Part shown: one piece after another, positions 57,702-64,000 of the stretch
How the letters are laid out: the number at the start of each line of letters is the position of its first letter
Numbering within the stretch: position 1 is the first letter of the stretch
NCBI GenBank assembly: GCA_034231615.1
Contig: CM067315.1
Coordinates: 10,749,915 to 10,813,914 of the forward strand
Source of the DNA: Meghimatium bilineatum
Taxonomy: Eukaryota > Mollusca > Gastropoda > Stylommatophora > Philomycidae
Direction: 5' to 3'
Length of the DNA stretch: 64,000 nt
Notes under the pieces: generated by a model
What the model was told of the DNA's origin: nothing
Database searches by the model: none
The model's input: only the letters and a program-made list of their open reading frames with translations
Program-made: the position numbers and the translations under genes

Positions 57702-59225
57702 TTTTGCTGGGCAGAATTCAAGTTAGGTGTATGCTGGGCAGAATTCAAGTTAGGTGTATGCTGCGCAGAATTCAAGTTAGGTGTATGCTGGAAAGAAATC
57801 TAGTATAGGTGTATGCTGGGCAGAATTCAAGTTAGGTGTATGCTGGGCAGAATTCAAGTTAGGTGTATGCTGGGCAGAATTCAAGTTAGGTGTATGCTGG
57901 GTAGAATTCAAGTTAGGTGTATGCTGGATAAAAATCTATTTTATGTGTATGCTGGGCAGAATTCAAGTTAGGTGTATGCTGGGCAGAATTCAAGTTAGGT
58001 GTATGCTGGGCAGAATTCAAGTTAGGTGTATGCTGGATAAAAAATCTATTTTATGTGTATGCTGGCAAAATTCAAGTTAGGTGTATGCTGGACAGAAATC
58101 TAGTTTAGTTGTATGCTAGGCTGAATTCGAGTTTAGGTGTATGCTGGGCAGAATTCAAGTTAGGTGTATGCTGGACAGAAATCTAGTATAGGTGTATGCT
58201 GGGCAGAATTCAAGTTAGGTGTATGCTGGACAGAAATCTAGTTTAGTTGTATGCTAGGCTGAATTCGAGTTTAGGTGTATGCTGGACAGAAATCTAGTTT
58301 AGTTGTATGCTAGGCTGAATTCGAGTTTAGGTGTATGCTGGACAGAAATCTAGTTTGGGTGTATGCTGCGCAGAATTCAAGTTAGGTGTATGCTGGACAG
58401 AAATCTAGTATAGGTGTATGCTGGGCAGAATTCAAGTTAGGTGTATGCTGGACAGAAATCTAGTTTAGTTGTATACTAGGCTGAATTCGAGTTTAGGTGT
58501 ATGCTGGACAGAAATCTAGTTTAGGTGTATGCTGCGCAGAATTCAAGTTAGGTGTATGCTGGACAGAAATCTAGTATAGGTGTATGCTGGGCAGAATTCA
58601 AGTTAGGTGTATGCTGGACAGAAATCTAGTTTAGTTGTATGCTAGGCTGAATTCGAGTTTAGGTGTATGCTGGACAGAAATCTAGTTTAGTTGTATGCTA
58701 GGCTGAATTCGAGTTTAGGTGTATGCTGGACAGAGATCTAGTTTGGGTGTATGCTGCGCAGAATTCAAGTTAGGTGTATGCTGGACAGAAATCTAGTATA
58801 GGTGTATGCTGGGCAGAATTCAAGTTAGGTGTATGCTGGACAGAAATCTAGTTTAGTTGTATGCTAGGCTGAATTCGAGTTTAGGTGTATGCTGGACAGA
58901 AATCTAGTTTAGGTGTATGCTGCGCAGAATTCAAGTTAGGTGTATGCTGGACAGAAATCTAGTATAGGTGTATGCTGGGCAGAATTCAAGTTAGGTGTAT
59001 GCTGGACAGAAATCTAGTTTAGTTGTATGCTAGGCTGAATTCGAGTTTAGGTGTATGCTGGGCAGAATTCAAGTTAGGTGTATGCTGGGCAGAAATCTAG
59101 TTTAGGTGTATGCAGGGCAGAATTCAAATTAGGTGTATGCTGGACAGAAATCTAGTTTATGTGTTTGCTGGGCTGAATCCAAGTTTAGGTGTATGCTGGA
59201 CAGAATTCAAGTTTATGTGTATGCT
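57702..59225. repeat. 1.5-kb minisatellite, 27-31-bp units with higher-order structure
   Basis: Alternating units: GTATGCTGGGCAGAATTCAA, GTATGCTGGACAGAAATCTA and GTATGCTAGGCTGAATTCGA. In 58080-59045 these units recur in a fixed order of about 180-240 bp, showing block duplication. Confidence 0.95.
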
Positions 59226-59364
59226 GTGCTGAACTGTAGCTGTAAAACAGATACCATTTCAACTGGAAGTAATACTTGGGACGTCGATCCGACTTCGTTA
59301 AAGAAACGAGGTTGGGGGGGGGGGTCAAGATAATCACAATATTTTTGCGTACCTATTCTGTTCT

Positions 59365-59455
59365 TCAAAATTTATTCTGCTGGAAATCTAGTAGGAACGT
59401 TTTCCTGATACAAGAGAGATCCAGCGGGAGTTTGAGATTGAACAAAGAAGAAAAA
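59365..59455 (+). mobile_element. SINE-like (GAA-tail family) partial copy
   Basis: TTCTGCTGGAAATCTAGTAG, AAGAGAGATCCAGCGGGAG and TTTGAGATTGAACAAAGAAG. Confidence 0.55.
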
Positions 59456-59539
59456 GTAGAACTCCATCCTACTAACCTTCAGAAATTTGAGAACGAACAT
59501 AGAATAAGATATATTAGTTGTTGTTTTTTTTCAAAAAAA

Positions 59540-60148
59540 AGGTAACTATTGGGGCGTGTTTCTAACTTCTAAAACAGCTAAGGATTGGGGCGTGTTTATA
59601 ACTTCTAAAACAGCTAAGGATTGGGGCGTGTTTCTAACTTCTAAAACAGCTAAGGATTGGGGCGTGTTTCTAACTTCTAAAACAGCTAAGGATTGGGGCG
59701 TGTTTCTAACTTCTAAAACAGCTAAGGATTGGGGCGTGTTTCTAACTTCTAAAACAGCTAAGGATTGGGGCGTGTTTCTAACTTCTAAAACAGCTAAGGA
59801 TTGGGGCGTGTTTCTAACTTCTAAAACAGCTAAGGATTGGGGCGTGTTTCTAACTTCTAAAACAGCTAAGGATTGGGGCGTGTTTCTAACTTCTAAAACA
59901 GCTAAGGATTGGGGCGTGTTTCTAACTTCTAAAACAGCTAAGGATTGGGGCGTGTTTCTAACTTCTAAAACAGCTAAGGATTGGGGCGTGTTTATAACTT
60001 CTAAAGCAGCTAAGGATTGGGGCGTGTTTATAACTTCTAAAACAGCTAAGGATTGGGGCGTGTTTATAACTTCTAAAACAGCTAAGGATTGGGGCGTGTT
60101 TCTAACTTCTAAAGCAGCTAAGGATTGGGGCGTGTTTATAACTTCAAT
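59540..60148. repeat. Minisatellite, 36-bp unit, 17 copies
   Basis: Core GGATTGGGGCGTGTTTCTAA and CTTCTAAAACAGCTAA; variants TATAAC and GCAGC. The 221-codon frame is a period artefact (12 codons). Confidence 0.96.
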
Positions 60149-60254
60149 GTGTCTTGTGTTTCTTAGTATTATATATCAGTATATACGTTATATTTGTTTT
60201 GAAAGAGTGGAGGGAGGTTAGCACTATTATAAACCACCCCCTTATCTACAGGCT

Positions 60255-60560
60255 GTAAGTTGTAATTCTACGCCTCAGAACGGGACACAACCGACTCCGC
60301 AGTCACATGTACACAAAATTCAAGATTGGCAACACTGCTATGTGTACACGTGGACAGAGAGCACAGAGTGGCAAATATATTCTTCGAGTGTTCTGAGCAT
60401 GAAACGCTGAGGCAGACATATTGGCCAGAGGAAACAACACTGGAATCAAAGCCCTATGGGACACTGTATGAACTACAAAAGACAGTGAGTTTTATTCAGG
60501 AGACAAAATTAAAGATAATAGACATGTTTCAAGTGAACGAAAGAACAAAAATATTAAAAA
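60255..60560 (+). pseudogene. LINE C-terminus (RNase H-type family)
   Basis: Preceded by frames reading LRTGHNRLRSHMYTKFKIGN, then with a frameshift FFECSEHETLRQTYWPEETT and YGTLYELQKTVSFIQET. Near-identical to 26106-26285 and homologous to 5046-5465. Confidence 0.8.
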
Positions 60561-60994
60561 AATCTGCAGGCTTGCAGAGAACATATGCATGCTTATTTTT
60601 TTACTTTTTATTTTCCTAAAAGAGGAACTTGATTATGATTTTGCTAAAAGAATGACACGTGCTGAATCCTGCTCCTCCCTCCCCCCCCCCCCCTCACCCT
60701 ACCCTCAGTATCTACGGTCTGGTCAAATTTACTTCGTTTATTTTATTTGCTCTTAGCTGTGTTCTATATTTCGATACTTGCATTCCCTTAACAAAGAATA
60801 AAAACTGTCAAGCTGTAAACCGTGATACAACGCTCTCACTATAAATGGATCTAAATCATATCTCCAGAATCGCGTTCAGCACGTCCATCTATCAGACATA
60901 TTGCCGAAAATGTATACGCTGGACCAAAAGGCGCAAATAACTGCACCGTTGTGAAACTAGCAGCCAAACATAATTCACGCTCTCCTAATCAAAT
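60561..60994. other. No gene; C run
   Basis: C-rich run at about 60673-60696. Otherwise nothing recognised. Confidence 0.35.
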
Positions 60995-60996
60995 CG

Positions 60997-61272
60997 CATT
61001 AATATTCCTGCGGATTATCAAATCACATTACTATTCCTGCTGATTATCAAATCACATTAATATTCCTGCTGATTATCAAATCACATTAATATTCCTGCTG
61101 ATTATCAAATCACATTACTATTCCTGCTGTTTATCTAATCACATTAATATTCCTGCTGATTATCAAATCACATTAATATTCCTGCTGATTATCAAATCAC
61201 ATTAATATTCCTGCTGATTATCAAATCACATTACTATTCCTGCTGATGATCAAATCACATTAATATTCCTGC
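60997..61272. repeat. Minisatellite, 29-bp unit, about 9 copies
   Basis: Core TTATCAAATCACATTAATAT and TCCTGCTGA. Confidence 0.94.
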
Positions 61273-61639
61273 TGCTTATCTGAGAGTGCACGCAGAAGAA
61301 GAAAAAGATATATTTATCAATGACAATACCATTGCTTTGAACACAAGCTGTGGCCCTTGTTTGCCTTACGGCGTGTCAGGGGTAGAAGAGTGTTCTGGAG
61401 ATGGCCTTCTTTCGTGTTATATTTGTCAATGACAGCACACATTGCGTTGAACGCACAAAATTAGAAAATTAGGAAGCGTAATACTGAATATAATTAAATT
61501 TAATGATTTGAGGGTGGATTGAGGAGAAGTACCGACTGTTAAGTTAAATGTACCTAAAGTGTGTAATTTAACGACGTAAACAGTCATCTACACCGCAGGG
61601 AACTTTAACTTTCTTGCAATCTCGAGTCATGCTGCAGAT

Positions 61640-61800
61640 AAAGTGTGCCTGCAGTTCATTAATGGGTCTTCAACAGACTTCATTAGAGTCGAGATTATGG
61701 TTTGGTAAGAGACCCTAAGTCAAGTCACCTTAATCGCCTCTCACGACGTGCATAGTTACTATTTCTTTGCATCCCTTTTGGGAGCATCCTTTTGTAATCT
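61640..61800 (-). mobile_element. Possible SINE-like (GAA-tail family) diverged copy
   Basis: CACGACGTGCATAGTTACTA and TTCTTTGCATCCCTTTTGGG resemble the head of 23037-23335. Confidence 0.4.
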
Positions 61801-61856
61801 ACGATGGTTGTAGTTCCACTTGGACCATTCAATCAATCACATTGATAATCAAAATC

Positions 61857-61910
61857 TAATCGGAATCAAATCGGACATAATCAAATCGGACATAATCAAA
61901 TCGGACATAA
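61857..61910. repeat. Tandem repeat, 15-bp unit, 3 copies
   Basis: Unit AATCAAATCGGACAT. Confidence 0.88.
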
Positions 61911-61974
61911 GCAGTGTATAGGTTGAAACCTACCGTCCTGGTGGTGTGACAGTTATTATCTGGCTCTGGGCCGG

Positions 61975-62075
61975 GGTGGGCCCAATATCCACAGACTTTC
62001 CAGCAATATAATGTTGGGTCAAAGGGCATGAACCCATGGACCGCTGGATCAGCAACCAAATAACCAGCCATCATG
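61975..62075 (-). repeat. Dispersed repeat (family of 44-112, 12880-12965)
   Basis: The minus strand GTTGCTGATCCAGCGGTC and CATGCCCTTTGACCCAAC then ATTATATTGCTGG match 12890-12950. Confidence 0.6.
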
Positions 62076-62091
62076 ATGATAAAGTTGATCA

Positions 62092-62196
62092 TGACGATGG
62101 AGATGAGTATGTTGTTATTGATGATGATGGTAATGGTGGTGATGATGATGATGGTAATGGTGGTGATGATGATGATGATGTTGTTGATGATGATCA
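62092..62196. repeat. (GAT)n-rich imperfect microsatellite
   Basis: GATGATGATG runs interspersed with GTAATGGTG. Confidence 0.9.
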
Positions 62197-62199
62197 TGG

Positions 62200-62850
62200 T
62201 GTAATCCCTTTATCTGTGATCAGACAGACACTGGGGCAACACACGGACGTATAGGAAATATAAAGTGTATAACATAATCTTGCCATCTTCTCAATGCTGG
62301 CAGAAATAAATAAATCACAGTAGCAAACAAACCCTCGTTGAAGCTCACGTTGGATCATGATGAATGTCACGCCCTATAATACCAAGAAATAATACATTTG
62401 CTGTGGATTCTATGTGTCAGACATAAGAACGATGACATTTGACGAACTATTGTGCCAAATAATTAACAACGCATTTTCGGGGTTGCCCATAAATTACAAT
62501 TTTTTGGCCAAATTTATCAAAACTTCAGTAACTGCTCTAGTATTTCAAAACATTAACCCTAAAAATAATTTTTGTTACAGAAAAAAATACGAGAAAATCA
62601 CTGGATTTGTTTCAAAGTTTTAGAACAATGTTTAAAATTCCTAAAATGTAATTGGTATATTAAATAAAAGATTAAATATAATGTATTCAAAAAATATTTA
62701 ATAATACTAAACAAAACTTTCCTTACGTTAATTTTTGGCATCCACCACCCCATCCCCACTCTTGTGTCAACAACTGTCGATTTTTAGAGGCCTCGACCAC
62801 TAATTATTGAGACAATTTATGGGTACTCCTTTTTTGTGAAAATTATGATC
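62200..62850. other. No gene seen
   Basis: AT-rich with a 69-codon frame of no known domain at 62414-62623. Confidence 0.35.
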
Positions 62851-62854
62851 AAAT

Positions 62855-63130
62855 GCTTTGGAAGTTATTCAAACAAATGGTGTGTATACATAACAGCTAT
62901 TCAAACAAATGGTGTGTATACATGGAAGTTATTCAAACAATTGGTGTGTATACATGACAGCTATTCAAACAAATTGTGTGTAAACATAACAGATATTCAA
63001 ACAAATGGTGTGCATACATGGCAGTTATTCAAAAAGTAGTGTGTATGTGTATACATAACAGCTATTCAAACAAATGGTGTGTAGGTGCATACATAACAGT
63101 TATTCAAACAAATGGTGTGTATATATGGTA
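62855..63130. repeat. Minisatellite, ~32-bp unit, about 8 copies
   Basis: Core TTATTCAAACAAATGGTGTG and TATACATAACAG. Confidence 0.93.
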
Positions 63131-63769
63131 GCTAATATATACATCAAGCAAATGTCACAGACTAATTTTACACATTCATTATTCAGAGACTGTTATATTT
63201 TGTTTGTTTGTTTGTTTACGTTCACTGTAACTCATGGGTGGCCAACTTGCGGCACATGTACCAAGAGTTGCGCATTGCACAGTTATAAATCATCCGTGTT
63301 ACACCCGGGACTGTGACTTCTCTCTAGCTCAAGGCACAAAGAATAGGACCACTAATATTCTTTCTAGATATGCCGTAGGAGCAAGCCCGTAGGTAAGGTT
63401 AGAGAGAGGGAATTTAAGTGTTACCCCCTTCCCCTATTCTTAAGAAGTCAGAGCATGGCATTTAGTGCTAGGAAACAGGCCAAAAAATCTTCCCTCCCCC
63501 CGTCACTTCCATCCCTTTAAAACTACGTTTCCTAGAGAGAAAAAAATCATCAAAAGTCCCACAAAAACAAAGGAATTACTTTTTTTAAAAATAGAAGGTA
63601 AATTATCCCACCCCTTAACCGAAAATTTTTCTACGACCTTGCTAGAAATCTATAAAGGAAATGTCTTCGTGCCCACATGCAGCAGCCTTCGTCCCTCCTT
63701 TCAGTATCTTAAAATAAAAGATGGCGTAAGGAGACATTACAGTGACAGCAACCAATAGATCAACCTCCG

Positions 63770-63800
<31 letters not shown>

Positions 63801-64000
63801 ACTCTCTCTCGACCTTGACATGTGTACCATGATTTGATAATGAAGGCATGATTTTGTATCAGCATTGTTGATTGGTTAATTAGTTGGTGTGTACAGGGTT
63901 AAAATCTATTTTGGTTTGACACGAAACATTCACACATTGACGAATCTATTTTATTTTAGGAGTATGCACATTTTACAAAAATAGGCGAGGTCAAAGTTCA
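63131..64000. other. No gene; possible hAT end and (CT)n microsatellite
   Basis: CATGGGTGGCCAACTTGCGGCAC near 63234 resembles one hAT terminus without a partner (longer motif abbreviated in function: starts GGGTGGCCAAC). A (CT)n run spans about 63768-63812. Confidence 0.35.

Noticed and set aside
59556..60221. 221-codon repeat protein with 12-residue period
   Set aside because: 36-bp minisatellite; no domain, signal or splice evidence, although the plus frame is clean.

Overview
The window is eukaryotic nuclear DNA, AT-rich and gene-poor, most likely from a lophotrochozoan animal and probably a gastropod mollusc. That taxonomic call is an inference from three things: the style of the reverse-transcriptase fragments, a tRNA-derived SINE, and a DUF229-type gene with long introns. 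There are no operons, rRNA genes or CRISPR arrays. Nearly all long open frames come from tandem repeats whose unit length is a multiple of three, and they are not genes.

One host gene can be assembled with confidence. It lies on the minus strand, with three exons at 34844-33973, 22269-21915 and 15879-15058. It encodes a DUF229-family (alkaline-phosphatase/sulfatase-like fold) type II membrane protein of about 650-680 residues. The junctions fit at codon level (phase 2, then phase 0), every splice site is GT-AG, and the joined protein keeps the family order of motifs. Its introns (11.7 kb and 6.0 kb) are filled with LINEs, SINE-like copies and minisatellites, including a 4.4-kb megasatellite at 17380-21772. 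Tandem arrays stand within about 100 bases of every splice site, and one array (21824-21912) is built from copies of the exon-2 splice donor. At the left edge (668-878 and 1493-1582, plus strand) two short stretches look like exons of a second, unidentified gene.

The rest is repeat landscape. By hand tally roughly 19 kb (about 30%) is minisatellite, in more than 40 arrays with units of 13-110 bp. About twenty degraded non-LTR retrotransposon pieces are recognisable from YADD/FADD palms, RNase H motifs, HIKRH-type C termini and a C2H2 finger. There is a repeated SINE-like family with a (GAA)n tail, a tRNA-derived SINE, an inverted pair of tRNA-like elements and a hAT remnant.

Several insertions are nested with clean target-site duplications. 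A SINE sits in a LINE RNase H domain (14-bp duplication), a LINE 3' end sits inside another LINE's reverse transcriptase (11-bp), and the hAT sits in a LINE tail (8-bp). A 45-bp array at 31311-31632 is an amplified piece of LINE coding sequence. I found no convincing new enzymatic or defence system. The notable signals are how the minisatellites arose and how they relate to exons and mobile elements.
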